From contig JAVSMW010000002.1 of NCBI GenBank assembly GCA_032027005.1, forward strand, positions 290,324 to 354,323: a stretch of 64,000 nt of DNA, given 5' to 3'. Of the stretch, positions 24,793-33,432 are shown piece by piece. Source of the stretch: JAVSMW01 sp032027005. GTDB lineage: Bacteria; Bacillota; Thermincolia; Thermincolales; UBA2595. Within the stretch, counting starts at the first letter, position 1. Each line of letters starts with the position of its first letter. A program made the translations under genes and the position numbers. The notes beneath the pieces are model-generated. The model searched no databases. It was not told where the DNA came from and saw nothing but the letters and a program-made list of their open reading frames with translations.

Positions 24793-25760
24793 AAGGATTT
24801 CTGGGAATTGATGTTGGTTCAGTCAGTACAAATTTAGTAGTAATAGATGAAAATAACGAAGTTTTAGTAAGTCTGTATATACGCACCAGAGGGCAGCCGA
24901 TTAAAGCCGTGCAGGATGGTCTGAAGCAGGTGGCCGCAGAGGTTGGCGAATCTTTTTCGATCCTGGGTGTAGGCACGACAGGGAGTGCCAGGCATCTGAC
25001 CAGTGTTCTGGTGGGAGCTGATTCTGAAAAAAATGAGATTACCGCTCACGCTGTTGCGGCCTCTGCGATGGTGCCGGGCGTTCAGACTGTATTGGAAATT
25101 GGAGGACAGGATTCAAAAATTATTTTGCTGCGGCAGGGTGTAGTAACGGATTTTGCCATGAATACAGTTTGCGCGGCTGGAACAGGATCGTTCCTGGACC
25201 AGCAGGCTGCGCGGCTGAATATTCCGATTGAGGATTTTGGCGGACTTTCTCTACAGTCTCAGGTTACTACGAGAATTGCCGGGAGATGTTCTGTGTTTGC
25301 GGAGTCTGATATGATTCACAAGCAACAACTGGGACATAATCTGGAAGATATAGTTTCAGGGCTCTGTGAAGCTTTAGTGCGAAACTATTTAAATAATGTC
25401 GGCAAAGGCAAGGAAATAATCTCACCTGTCGTTTTTCAGGGCGGCGTGGCTGCTAACGTGGGTATCAAAGTGGCCTTTGAAAGGGCCCTGGGGCAGGAAG
25501 TAATTATCCCCAAATATTTCAATGTGATGGGGGCTATAGGTGCGGCTATCTTAGCCCGTGATGCCGTTAAGAAGACTAAGCAGACCAATTTCAAAGGCTT
25601 TGATGCCGGCGGCTTTAAGTATCGAGCCGGCAGTTTTGAGTGTAAAGATTGCTCAAACCTGTGTGAGGTAATTGAGATTTTCCAGGATCAGCAGGTAATC
25701 GCCCGTTGGGGCGACCGCTGTGGGAAGTGGAGTAACATGAAGATAGAGAGTGTCCTGTAG
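24789..25760 (+). CDS. BadF/HgdC-type acyl-CoA dehydratase activase
   Basis: A 323-residue ASKHA-fold ATPase of the 2-hydroxyglutaryl-CoA dehydratase activator (HgdC/BadF/BcrA) family. It uses ATP to lift an electron to a dehydratase-like partner. Phosphate loops are GIDVGSVSTNLVV at residues 4-16 and LEIGGQDSKII at about 100. The bridging Fe-S cluster cysteines appear as NTVCAAGTGSFLDQQ and RIAGRCSVFAESD. About 50 residues after the core end in ECKDCSNLCEV, an extra cysteine cluster. Together with the two genes before it this makes a complete split version of the fused activase proteins. A terminator follows. Confidence 0.92.
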   Translation: MKGFLGIDVGSVSTNLVVIDENNEVLVSLYIRTRGQPIKAVQDGLKQVAAEVGESFSILGVGTTGSARHLTSVLVGADSEKNEITAHAVAASAMVPGVQTVLEIGGQDSKIILLRQGVVTDFAMNTVCAAGTGSFLDQQAARLNIPIEDFGGLSLQSQVTTRIAGRCSVFAESDMIHKQQLGHNLEDIVSGLCEALVRNYLNNVGKGKEIISPVVFQGGVAANVGIKVAFERALGQEVIIPKYFNVMGAIGAAILARDAVKKTKQTNFKGFDAGGFKYRAGSFECKDCSNLCEVIEIFQDQQVIARWGDRCGKWSNMKIESVL

Positions 25761-25773
25761 GGCACTCTTCTTG
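25746..25773 (+). terminator. terminator of activase operon
   Basis: The stem GAGTGTCC / GGCACTC (with a small bulge), then TTCTTGTTT. The stop codon lies in the loop. Confidence 0.65.
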
Positions 25774-25947
25774 TTTAAAAAAGCAGAAGATGAAGGGATG
25801 ATATTTGTGTGATTAAATTTGCATAAATTAGGTTTATACAGGGCATTATATAAGTGGGTTTATTGATTACTTTTCAAGACGGTGAGAAGTGGGTGGAGAG
25901 TCAAGGATCTCCACCTACTCTCTATATATAACAGGGATTTTTTGCTG

Positions 25948-26346
25948 TTAAGCAAGTTGATCGTATGCCCTGTACAAAATATCCTCTTCTTTAGAAATTC
26001 TGCCCCCGAGAATAACAAATAGTCTGCCGAAATCTTTACTGAATTCGATTCCTGAGCCGCCGCCGGCATATTTAGCGAAAAAGTCCATAGCTGATTTTGA
26101 AATAGATTCCATGTCTTTGGCGAATATTTCCATGGTTTTTCTCAGACGTTCATCAGTTTGAGCGTGTTTCTTAAGAACCGGGTAGAGTTCCTTGTCCTCT
26201 TTTTGTAAGTGTGCCAAAAGGCCGTTTTTGGCCGAAAGCAGTAACCGCTGTCCTTCTTTTGAGCCAATTCCTAACTCACGGACCTTATTCAGATTTGATG
26301 TAAGCTCTTTATGCTGAGCCCTTAGTTCATCTGTTAGTTTTGCCAT
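25948..26346 (-). CDS. hemerythrin-like domain protein
   Basis: A 132-residue helical protein of the hemerythrin/HHE cation-binding type. Possible iron ligands lie in LRAQHKELTSN, LLAHLQKEDKELYPVL and the late KEEDILYRAY. The C-terminal histidine usual in full hemerythrins is not evident, so metal binding is uncertain. ATG 26346 lies behind GAGGAGG; a start further upstream (26376) would add ten residues containing that ribosome site. Roles proposed for such proteins are oxygen, NO or iron sensing. It is divergent from the DUF1540 gene across a palindrome-containing spacer. Confidence 0.78.
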   Translation of the reverse strand: MAKLTDELRAQHKELTSNLNKVRELGIGSKEGQRLLLSAKNGLLAHLQKEDKELYPVLKKHAQTDERLRKTMEIFAKDMESISKSAMDFFAKYAGGGSGIEFSKDFGRLFVILGGRISKEEDILYRAYDQLA

Positions 26347-26553
26347 TCTTTTTTCCTCCTCAACAAGATATTTCACTTTAGTTAATAATAACCTAATTTA
26401 TAGGCTTGGAGTATATTTCCATTGTCACACATTTGTGTGATATATCTCTCTTTGGCAAGTAAAGGGTTGGCTCAGTCGGGTAAATGTATAAATACAACCC
26501 ATCAGGGAAAATTAATTTTGTATGAAAATATAATGTTGTTGGAGGTGTGAGGT

Positions 26554-26712
26554 ATGCCAAAAGAAATCAAGTGTGTAGTCGAGGAGTGCACTTATAATCA
26601 AGGCAAGATGTGCCATGCAGACTCAATTGAAGTAACCTCATCGGGTGACAGGAAGGTTGAAACTACCGATGGGACTGCCTGCAACACTTTTACACCAATG
26701 GAAATGGAATAG
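26554..26712 (+). CDS. DUF1540 small cysteine protein
   Basis: A 52-residue protein with four conserved cysteines (IKCVVEECTYN, MCHADSI, ACNTF), the pattern of DUF1540 proteins, which are common in spore-forming clostridia and of unknown function. The cysteine spacing would suit zinc or a small redox centre. GGAGGTGTGAGGT precedes the ATG. A terminator shared with the opposing ZIP gene follows directly. Confidence 0.85.
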   Translation: MPKEIKCVVEECTYNQGKMCHADSIEVTSSGDRKVETTDGTACNTFTPMEME

Positions 26713-26713
26713 G

Positions 26714-26755
26714 CAAAACGAGAGGGTGCTTCGTAGGAAGCACCCTCGTTGTTTT
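26714..26755. terminator. bidirectional terminator
   Basis: ACGAGAGGGTGCTT / GGAAGCACCCTCGT with A-rich left and T-rich right flanks. It serves the DUF1540 gene and the opposing ZIP gene. Confidence 0.88.
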
Positions 26756-27488
26756 AATGAACAATAGATAACGCCAGGATGAACATGAAGCCGATTATGC
26801 CGCCAAAGGTTGAGTAATTGGGATGCTTCCGCCTTGATTCGGGTAATAGTTCGTTTTTTACAATGAAGGTCATGGCACCGGCGGCAACTGCCAGTAAAAG
26901 GGCAATCAGGTTAGGTGACATCTGGACTAATATCAGGCCCAATATCGCGCCAGCCGGTGTAAAGAAACTGACAATAATATTCAGGGCCAGGATTTTGTAA
27001 GGCCGCACGCCGCCTATTTTAAGCGGTGTTGCTGTAGCCATCCCTTCGGGAATATTGTGGAGCCCGATAGCCAGAGCTATTACCAGGCCCAGGTGCTGCT
27101 GGGCTGAATAGCCGGCGGCAATAGCGACTCCTTCCGGCAGATCATGCAGAGCAATCCCGATGGCTACAAGGTAGCCCATTTTTAAAAAATAAGACTGTTT
27201 GTTGTGATTGGGAGATCTCGGGGTAGTGAAAATTTGAGATAGAATGAGGTCCAAAACCAACATGAGAATAATGCCCAGGCTGAAACCCGTGGCTGTCTGC
27301 CGAAAGCTGCCCTGTTCGAGAGAGGACGGAATGAGGTCTAAGACGACAACAGCCAGCATGATACCCGCTGCGAGGCCAAACATAACAGAAACGGTGCGCT
27401 CCTTTGGGCTGCCCAGCAGCATAACAAAAACACAACCGAGACAGGTCGCCAGGCCGGCTATCAGGCTGGTAACGACAATGGATTCCAT
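26754..27488 (-). CDS. ZIP family metal transporter
   Basis: A 244-residue membrane protein with about eight helices. Helices 4 and 5 carry the metal-binding motifs ALHDLPEGVAIA and GLHNIPEGMATA of the ZIP (ZupT/GufA) family, which bring zinc and sometimes iron or manganese into the cytoplasm. The loop between helices 3 and 4 is short and polar (TTPRSPNHNKQ). GAGGAGG lies before the ATG. No Zur or Fur box was recognised in the 137-base spacer upstream. Confidence 0.92.
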   Translation of the reverse strand: MESIVVTSLIAGLATCLGCVFVMLLGSPKERTVSVMFGLAAGIMLAVVVLDLIPSSLEQGSFRQTATGFSLGIILMLVLDLILSQIFTTPRSPNHNKQSYFLKMGYLVAIGIALHDLPEGVAIAAGYSAQQHLGLVIALAIGLHNIPEGMATATPLKIGGVRPYKILALNIIVSFFTPAGAILGLILVQMSPNLIALLLAVAAGAMTFIVKNELLPESRRKHPNYSTFGGIIGFMFILALSIVH

Positions 27489-27625
27489 GATTCTCCTCCT
27501 CGCATATTTGGCAGAGTTCTACTGTACATTGGTATTCCGCAATATGTTTTGTTATGCAGATTTCATACGCAAAGGACTTCAGGCATAAAATTTAAGTAAT
27601 TAGCCAAAAAGCAGGAGGGATATAT

Positions 27626-27769
27626 TTGTTTTATAGAATTTTAACAGCCAAATCACTCATAAGTGGAGGGATTTTCTTTATTGCCGTTTTTATTTCCGGG
27701 TTGTTATGGGCGGCAGCTAAAGTTGGCGGTTTGGCAGATGCCTTTATCTTGCAGAGCTTGCTGAAATAA
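27626..27769 (+). CDS. small membrane protein, 47 residues
   Basis: A short frame with TTG start six bases after GCAGGAGGG. The product begins FYRILTAKSLIS, has one hydrophobic helix (GGIFFIAVFISGLLWAAA) and ends GLADAFILQSLLK. It resembles small single-helix proteins seen in many clostridial genomes, function unknown. It lies between the ZIP gene and the chemotaxis operon and would be missed by a length filter. The good ribosome site and clean hydrophobic pattern support it. Confidence 0.6.
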   Translation: MFYRILTAKSLISGGIFFIAVFISGLLWAAAKVGGLADAFILQSLLK

Positions 27770-27837
27770 TTCTTTTCTTGGGATTTTTGTAAATTTTAAC
27801 AGGAAGAGCAGTTCCTATGAAGGATTTCTTGGTAATT

Positions 27838-27844
27838 TGTCGAA
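27838..27844 (+). promoter_or_regulatory. single Spo0A box upstream of cheW
   Basis: A perfect TGTCGAA, 64 bases before the cheW start. One such 7-mer is expected every 8 kb by chance on either strand, so this alone is weak evidence for control by Spo0A. Confidence 0.25.
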
Positions 27845-27907
27845 GATACTGATTTAACTGGCTATTTTTTCTAGAGCCAACTGGATTGTACGGATGGAGG
27901 GAGTAAC

Positions 27908-28378
27908 ATGGCCGAGGACTTAATGACTAACGAAAATCAATATGTGGTATTCCGGCTGGGGAAAGAAACTTACGGTTTGGAAATATCCATGATCTTAGAA
28001 ATCATTACAATGCAAACCATCACTGCCGTGCCGGGAACAGAAGGCTATATAGAAGGTGTCATTAACCTCCGGGGACGGGTTATTCCGGTTTTTAATTTAC
28101 ATAAAAAATTTGAACTGGCTCAGGGTGAGATAACCCGTTCAACCCGCATCGTCGTTGTTGAGGTTGAGGGGCATAACATTGGCATGCTGGTTGACGGTGT
28201 TTCGGAGGTTGTTAAAATCACCAAGGATATTGTTGAAAAGCCATCCAGCATTCTGAGTGATATTGACAAGGAATACCTGGCAGGGGTGGCCAAACTGGAA
28301 GAAAAGTTGGTGATTTTGCTGGATTTGGTTAAGGTGCTGCAAAGAGAAGACAATGCGCTTTTGGAAAATATTGGCTGA
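27908..28378 (+). CDS. cheW: chemotaxis adaptor CheW
   Basis: A 156-residue CheW protein that links methyl-accepting receptors to the CheA kinase at the membrane. The core shows VVFRLGKETYGLEI, ITAVPGTEGYIEGVINLRGRVIPVFNL and MLVDGVSEVVKI, the signature of the two SH3-like subdomains. The length is normal. GGAGGGAGTAAC precedes the ATG. It opens the cheW-cheA-cheY-cheB-cheX operon, with 21-30 bases between most genes. Confidence 0.96.
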   Translation: MAEDLMTNENQYVVFRLGKETYGLEISMILEIITMQTITAVPGTEGYIEGVINLRGRVIPVFNLHKKFELAQGEITRSTRIVVVEVEGHNIGMLVDGVSEVVKITKDIVEKPSSILSDIDKEYLAGVAKLEEKLVILLDLVKVLQREDNALLENIG

Positions 28379-28399
28379 CGCTCTAAGGGAGGATGGACA

Positions 28400-30505
28400 A
28401 TGGGGTTAAACCTGGATGCTTCACCAGAGGAACTTAAAATTTTCTTGGAAGAAGTGGAAGAACATTTTCAGACCTTGGAGGAAGATTTGGTCCGCCTTGA
28501 GAAAGAAGCGGAATTTAATGAGGATCTGATGCAGGAAATATTCAGGGCATCTCATACTCTAAAAGGTTCCTCCGCTACAATAGGTCATCACCGCATGGCA
28601 AAGCTGACCCATGCGATGGAAAATGTTCTGGACAAGCTTCGCAAAAAGCAGCTGTCTATATCCAGTAATTTAGTGGATGTATTATTCGAGTGTTTGGACG
28701 GTCTGCGAGTTTTGCGAGATGAAATCATCAATGATGAAGAATTAGAACTGGATCTCGAAAGTATTATTCAAAAGCTTTCATCAATCGAGGCACCTGAAGA
28801 GGGCACAGGCCGGGAGGCTGTTTCACAGGAAACTGCGTCAGGTGCTGTCCCGGCTGCAGCCGAAACAAGGATCTTCATTGATACAAATTGGGATGATAAA
28901 GACACAATCCATAAAGCTGTGGAACGGGGTCTTAAACCCTACCTGATTCAAATCAGATTTGATGTTGAACATGAAATGCTGGCGGTTCGAGCCTTTGTTA
29001 CAGTGAGGGCTTTTGAAGAGTTTGGTGAGATTATCAGAACAAATCCGTCAGAGGAAGAAATCGAAAGCGAGCACGTCACTGAAACTCTTGTTTTATTAAT
29101 TATGAGTAATTTGAATCAGGAAGCCATCCACAAACTGGCGGCAGAACTACCCAATATCGCCTCATGTGTTGTCCAGCCTTACCGTGATGAGTCTCTGCAA
29201 GTCTTTGAAATTCAGGCCCCTGATCCGACGGAGGAGAAGACTGAAGTCAAGGAAGCAGAGAAACCAGTGAATAATTCCCCTAAACCAGGCAGTACCGTTA
29301 AGAGCATAAACGTCAAGAAAGCCAACCGCACAGTACGGGTTGATGTAGACCTGCTGGACAGTTTAATGAATCTGGTGGGAGAATTGGTAATTGACAGAAC
29401 CAGACTGTTTCAGATTCTTGGCAATATCGAAGTGAATTATGAGATGGACGAGGTATCTCAGGATCTCGGCCGGACTTCTGTGCATATTGCCAGGGTAACC
29501 ACTCAGCTGCAGGAACAAATCATGAAGGCTAGAATGCTGCCGGTAGAAAATCTATTTAATAAATTTCCCAGAATGGTCAGAGACCTTTCGCAAAAAGCAA
29601 ACAAAGAAATCGATTTTGTAATGATCGGTCAGGAGACTGAGCTAGATCGCTCAATCATTGAGGAAATCGGTGATCCTCTGATTCACCTGCTTCGTAATGC
29701 AGTAGATCATGGGATAGAGTCTTCGGAGGAAAGGGAGGCCAAAGGCAAGAACCGCATCGGTGAGTTGAAATTACAGGCATCACATGAAGAAAACCATATC
29801 GTAATTACTATTACCGATGATGGCAAGGGGATAGATCCGGAAAGTGTTAAACAAAGCGGTATCAAAAAAGGTCTCATTAATGAAGAACAAGCCAAGAGAA
29901 TGACTGACAAAGAAGCTATCAACCTGATATTTATGTCGGGATTGAGCACTGTAAACAAGGTGACAGACGTATCAGGACGTGGCGTGGGGATGGATGTGGT
30001 GCGCACCAATATAGAAAAAATCAACGGTGCTATTGAGATCAATTCTGTTGTTGGTCAGGGTACTGAGTTTAAAATTAAGCTTCCGCTGACTCTGGCTATT
30101 ATAAGGGCTTTACTTGTTTCTATAGATACATCTGTATATGCTATCCCCCTTTCGACAGTCACGGAAACTATTCGGCTGCGGAAAGACCAAATTGAATATG
30201 TAAATAACCGGGAAGTGATTGTGGTAAGAGGCAAGGTGCTTCCTTTGGTAAGGATGAAAAGAGTTTTTGGCAATTATGCGGATACCCAGGAAGAAGAAAA
30301 ACTCTTTATTGTAGTAGTAAATCTGGCCGGGCAGCAAGTGGGCTTCGTGGTGGACTCTCTGGTCGGAGAGCAGGAAATCGTAATCAAGAGCTTGGGGAAA
30401 TACATTGGAGATGTTCAGGGGATTTCAGGTGCAACGATTTTGGGAGACGGAAATGTGGCCTTAATTGTTGATGTTTCGACTTTAGTGAAAAAGGCCGCCT
30501 CTTAA
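28400..30505 (+). CDS. cheA: chemotaxis histidine kinase CheA
   Basis: A 701-residue cytoplasmic kinase. The HPt domain carries the phosphorylated histidine H52 in ASHTLKGSSATIG. A CheY-binding-like region (about 160-265) follows a linker. The dimerisation and kinase core has NLVGELVIDRTRL, the N box HLLRNAVDHGIE, the G boxes TDDGKGIDPE and GRGVGMDVV, and a C-terminal CheW-like domain from about residue 565. It phosphorylates CheY and CheB. AGGGAGGAT precedes the ATG. All catalytic motifs appear intact. Confidence 0.97.
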   Translation: MGLNLDASPEELKIFLEEVEEHFQTLEEDLVRLEKEAEFNEDLMQEIFRASHTLKGSSATIGHHRMAKLTHAMENVLDKLRKKQLSISSNLVDVLFECLDGLRVLRDEIINDEELELDLESIIQKLSSIEAPEEGTGREAVSQETASGAVPAAAETRIFIDTNWDDKDTIHKAVERGLKPYLIQIRFDVEHEMLAVRAFVTVRAFEEFGEIIRTNPSEEEIESEHVTETLVLLIMSNLNQEAIHKLAAELPNIASCVVQPYRDESLQVFEIQAPDPTEEKTEVKEAEKPVNNSPKPGSTVKSINVKKANRTVRVDVDLLDSLMNLVGELVIDRTRLFQILGNIEVNYEMDEVSQDLGRTSVHIARVTTQLQEQIMKARMLPVENLFNKFPRMVRDLSQKANKEIDFVMIGQETELDRSIIEEIGDPLIHLLRNAVDHGIESSEEREAKGKNRIGELKLQASHEENHIVITITDDGKGIDPESVKQSGIKKGLINEEQAKRMTDKEAINLIFMSGLSTVNKVTDVSGRGVGMDVVRTNIEKINGAIEINSVVGQGTEFKIKLPLTLAIIRALLVSIDTSVYAIPLSTVTETIRLRKDQIEYVNNREVIVVRGKVLPLVRMKRVFGNYADTQEEEKLFIVVVNLAGQQVGFVVDSLVGEQEIVIKSLGKYIGDVQGISGATILGDGNVALIVDVSTLVKKAAS

Positions 30506-30535
30506 AAGTAGAAAATCATTGAAAGGAGTGGCGAA

Positions 30536-30892
30536 ATGCCAAAAGTATTACTTGTTGATGATGCAGCATTCATGAGGATGCGTTGTGCAAAATTGTTGAC
30601 TGAAAACGGTTATTCTGTTGATGAGGCGGAGAATGGGCAGGAAGCTGTGGATAAATATATCGCTATAAAACCAGATTTGGTTTTGATGGATATTACTATG
30701 CCTGTAATGGATGGCTTAACTGCAGTTGCAGAAATTAAAAAAGTCGACCCCGATGCCAAGATAGTTATGTGCAGTGCCCTGGGGCAGCAGAATACGGTGA
30801 TGTCAGCTATTAAAGCCGGAGCTAAAGACTTTATAGTAAAGCCTTACCAGCCCGAAAAAATACTGACAACAATTAAAAGATTTATAGGTTAA
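30536..30892 (+). CDS. cheY: chemotaxis response regulator CheY
   Basis: A 118-residue single receiver domain. The acidic pair D8/D9, the phosphoacceptor D52 in LMDITMPVMDG and the conserved lysine K102 in IVKPYQP are all in place. Phosphorylated CheY binds the flagellar switch. GAAAGGAGTGG precedes the ATG. The cysteine-containing MRMRCAKLL helix is typical of the B. subtilis/Thermotoga-type CheY. Confidence 0.95.
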   Translation: MPKVLLVDDAAFMRMRCAKLLTENGYSVDEAENGQEAVDKYIAIKPDLVLMDITMPVMDGLTAVAEIKKVDPDAKIVMCSALGQQNTVMSAIKAGAKDFIVKPYQPEKILTTIKRFIG

Positions 30893-30922
30893 TCAAAGTA
30901 CCGCGTTTCCGGAGGAACAGCC

Positions 30923-31984
30923 ATGTCGAAAAAGATAAAGGTTCTCGTGGTAGATGATTCTGCCTATATGCGAAAAGTCATTTCCAATTTGCTGCAATCA
31001 GAGGATAATATTACAGTGGTTGACACCGCACGGGACGGCCTGGATGCTTTGGATAAAATCAAGCAATGGAAGCCTGATGTGGTTACTCTCGACGTGGAGA
31101 TGCCAAAACTCAACGGTTTGTCAGCCCTAGAACGCATTATGAAAGAATGCCCTACTGCTGTCGTTATGTTAAGCAGTTTGACACAAGAGGGCAGTGATAC
31201 AACAATAAAAGCTCTGACCGCGGGGGCAGTTGATTTTGTACCCAAGCCGTCGGGGGCAATCTCTTTTGACCTGCACAAGGTCAAAGAAGAATTAGTGACT
31301 AAAATTAAGGTAGCTGCCAGGGCATCACTAAGAAATCTCCGGACTTCCGGGTCTTCTTTGTACAGTGCCGTCACTCCGGCGGCACCGGTGGTTAAGTCAG
31401 GAGCGGGGCTCCGCATAGCCCCGAAGCAATTGATTGTAATTGGCAGCTCAACGGGTGGACCGAATGCATTACAACAACTGATACCTAGGCTGCCGGCGAA
31501 TTTGCCGGCGGCAGTTCTGGTGGTACAGCATATGCCACCGGGGTTTACTGCTTCTTTGGCAAATAGGTTGAATGACAGTTCGCCTTTAGAGGTGTGTGAA
31601 GCCAGTGAAGGCGATATACTGCAAACCGGAAAGGTCTTTATCGCTCCCGGCGGGCAACATTTAGTACTGCTTTCTAAAACGGTTATCGGGCTTAACCAGA
31701 ATCCTCCTGTTCACAGTGTAAGACCGGCTGTCGATGTTACCATGGAATCAGCCGTAGATTACTACGGTTCCAGGATGATTGGGGTAATTCTTACAGGCAT
31801 GGGTTATGACGGGTCCAAGGGCATGGCGGCAGTTAAAAAAGCCGGAGGGAGAACGGTGGTTCAAGATGAGGCTACCTGCGTTGTTTATGGGATGCCCAGA
31901 GTTGTTGTGGAAATGGGAAAAGCAGACAAAGTACTGCCGGTCCAAAAGATAGCAGATGAACTAGTTTCTATGTTAAATTATTAA
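30923..31984 (+). CDS. cheB: chemotaxis methylesterase CheB
   Basis: A 353-residue receptor glutamate methylesterase/deamidase. The N-terminal receiver has DDSAYMRK and phosphoacceptor D57 in TLDVEMPKLNG. After a linker of about 40 residues the catalytic domain shows GSSTGGPNAL (active serine near residue 175), VVQHMPPGFT (histidine) and LTGMGYDGSKGM (aspartate). The cheR methyltransferase that opposes it is not in this window. CGGAGGAAC precedes the ATG. Confidence 0.96.
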   Translation: MSKKIKVLVVDDSAYMRKVISNLLQSEDNITVVDTARDGLDALDKIKQWKPDVVTLDVEMPKLNGLSALERIMKECPTAVVMLSSLTQEGSDTTIKALTAGAVDFVPKPSGAISFDLHKVKEELVTKIKVAARASLRNLRTSGSSLYSAVTPAAPVVKSGAGLRIAPKQLIVIGSSTGGPNALQQLIPRLPANLPAAVLVVQHMPPGFTASLANRLNDSSPLEVCEASEGDILQTGKVFIAPGGQHLVLLSKTVIGLNQNPPVHSVRPAVDVTMESAVDYYGSRMIGVILTGMGYDGSKGMAAVKKAGGRTVVQDEATCVVYGMPRVVVEMGKADKVLPVQKIADELVSMLNY

Positions 31985-32010
31985 AGCCCAAACCTGAAAG
32001 GATGAGTAGA

Positions 32011-32487
32011 TTGAAGGCAGATTTTATTAATCCGTTTATTGTTGCGACAACAGAAGTCTTGAGCCAGGAGTTGGGTAAGGATTTAAAAATAGACAAGGGC
32101 CCCTTGGCTCTCCAGGAATCATATTATACCTCAGGGGATATTACAGTAATGATCGGGGTGACAGGTACAGTACAGGGGTTGGTCATGTTCGGTCTGGCGG
32201 AGCGGACCGCAAAAAATATCGTTTCCGGGATGCTGGGTCAACCCGTTCCGGTAATGGACTCAATGGTGGAATCAGCAATTGCTGAAATGGGAAATGTAAT
32301 CACCGGTATTGCCAGCAGGGAATTGGAAAAGGCCGGGTATCCATGTACTTTGGCGCCCCCGACAGTGATTACGGGGCGCGGAGTAATGATTTCTACCATA
32401 AATATTAAGCGCTTGCAAATTCCCTTATTGACGAAATATGGGGATCTTGAGATTAGTGTTGCTTTGAGAGAAATCAGACTTCGTTAA
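32011..32487 (+). CDS. cheX: CheY-P phosphatase CheX
   Basis: A 158-residue CheX-type phosphatase that removes phosphate from CheY. The central motif ESAIAEMGNVITGIASREL carries the glutamate and asparagine used for catalysis (ExxN). The C-terminal strand part includes SVALRE. TTG 32011 fits the AAAGGA at 31996-32001; the ATG at 32002 lies against that site. It closes the operon. Its presence suggests the Thermotoga/B. subtilis style of adaptation. Confidence 0.92.
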   Translation: MKADFINPFIVATTEVLSQELGKDLKIDKGPLALQESYYTSGDITVMIGVTGTVQGLVMFGLAERTAKNIVSGMLGQPVPVMDSMVESAIAEMGNVITGIASRELEKAGYPCTLAPPTVITGRGVMISTINIKRLQIPLLTKYGDLEISVALREIRLR

Positions 32488-32527
32488 TATTTTTCGTGGC
32501 AGAAATATTATGAGGCATTGCATGTAA

Positions 32528-32558
32528 AAGGGAGAGCGGTTTGCCGTTCTCCCTTCTT
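32528..32558 (+). terminator. terminator of chemotaxis operon
   Basis: The stem AAGGGAGAGCGG / CCGTTCTCCCTT (one wobble), then a short TCTT run. Confidence 0.75.
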
Positions 32559-32686
32559 GAATTTAGCTTTATTTTGCTTTAATAAAAAGCGGTAAGTTGA
32601 CCCCCCGACGGGGGCAAGGATTTTAATTAGAAAGAAGGCTTGGAGCCGCGCTCACTCGTTAATATAACTTAAAGCTTATAAAAAAT

Positions 32687-32730
32687 AATGGCTTGCCTTG
32701 TTAGAATTATAAAGGCAGGCCATTTTTTTA
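32687..32730. terminator. bidirectional terminator
   Basis: AATGGCTTGCCTT / AAGGCAGGCCATT (one bulge), with A-rich left and T-rich right flanks. It lies about 55 bases past the end of the opposing YkuD-LysM gene. The rest of 32559-32783 holds one more short GC hairpin (about 32599-32616) and no gene. Confidence 0.8.
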
Positions 32731-32783
32731 TTTAAGTTAAACAAATGAAATTGTAAAAGAAAAAGTTTAGCCGCGGAGTTTCC

Positions 32784-33329
32784 TTACCGGGGAATCCTCA
32801 ATTCCTGCCCTACTTGCAGGCTGTTTGGGTCGGCAATATTGTTGTAAGCTGCCACTTGGTCAACGGTCAGACCGTACTGAATGGCAATCTGCCAGAGGGT
32901 GTCGCCGGGCTGAACCACATAAATGATATATCCTTCACCTGTCCCCGGAGAGACAGGGCCGGGCGAACCGGGGTTAATTACAACTGTAGTGCCAATAGAA
33001 ACCTGACTGAAAAGATTCTCAATATCGTGGTTATACATTCGGATACACCCATTAGACACCGCTTGACCGATGGAATCAGGCTGAAAGGTACCGTGAATCC
33101 CATAGGGCCCGTTAGGAATATCCAACCCCATCCACCTTGTCCCGAGAACCCCGCCGGGGTTCACAACCTTGTTTATTACATGGTAAGTACCTGAGGGGGT
33201 GGGGGTGGCCGGTTTGCCAACAGCGATAGGGTATGCTTTAATGTCTCGCTGTCCTTTAAGAAAATGCAGCTGGCGGTCACTGGTAAACACCTGGATTTGA
33301 ATTTGCGAATAGGTTTTTTCGTCTTGCAT
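32784..33329 (-). CDS. L,D-transpeptidase with C-terminal LysM
   Basis: A 181-residue protein. The YkuD catalytic domain (residues about 10-120) has IHGTFQPDSIGQAVSNGCIRM, with the active cysteine in SNGCIRM and the upstream histidine. It forms 3-3 crosslinks or anchors proteins in peptidoglycan. The C-terminal LysM repeat (about 133-180, YVVQPGDTLWQIAIQYG) binds the wall. Typical B. subtilis YkuD has LysM first; here the order is reversed. There is no signal peptide, as for YkuD, which is found in the spore wall. A Gly/Pro/Ser linker separates the domains. Confidence 0.92.
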   Translation of the reverse strand: MQDEKTYSQIQIQVFTSDRQLHFLKGQRDIKAYPIAVGKPATPTPSGTYHVINKVVNPGGVLGTRWMGLDIPNGPYGIHGTFQPDSIGQAVSNGCIRMYNHDIENLFSQVSIGTTVVINPGSPGPVSPGTGEGYIIYVVQPGDTLWQIAIQYGLTVDQVAAYNNIADPNSLQVGQELRIPR

Positions 33330-33432
33330 TAGAAATCTCCTTTTTTACATGATATGCACTAAGTGAAGAATTCGTATAACGGATGGTAAAAAAGGGCAAA
33401 ATATTGTCTGATTGAGTAAAACGGAGGGAAAT

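Noticed and set aside
26425..26442. TCACACATTTGTGTGA as an Fnr/Crp site
   Set aside because: The half-sites point the wrong way for Crp and do not match Fnr; the related palindrome at 1776-1803 has a different spacing.
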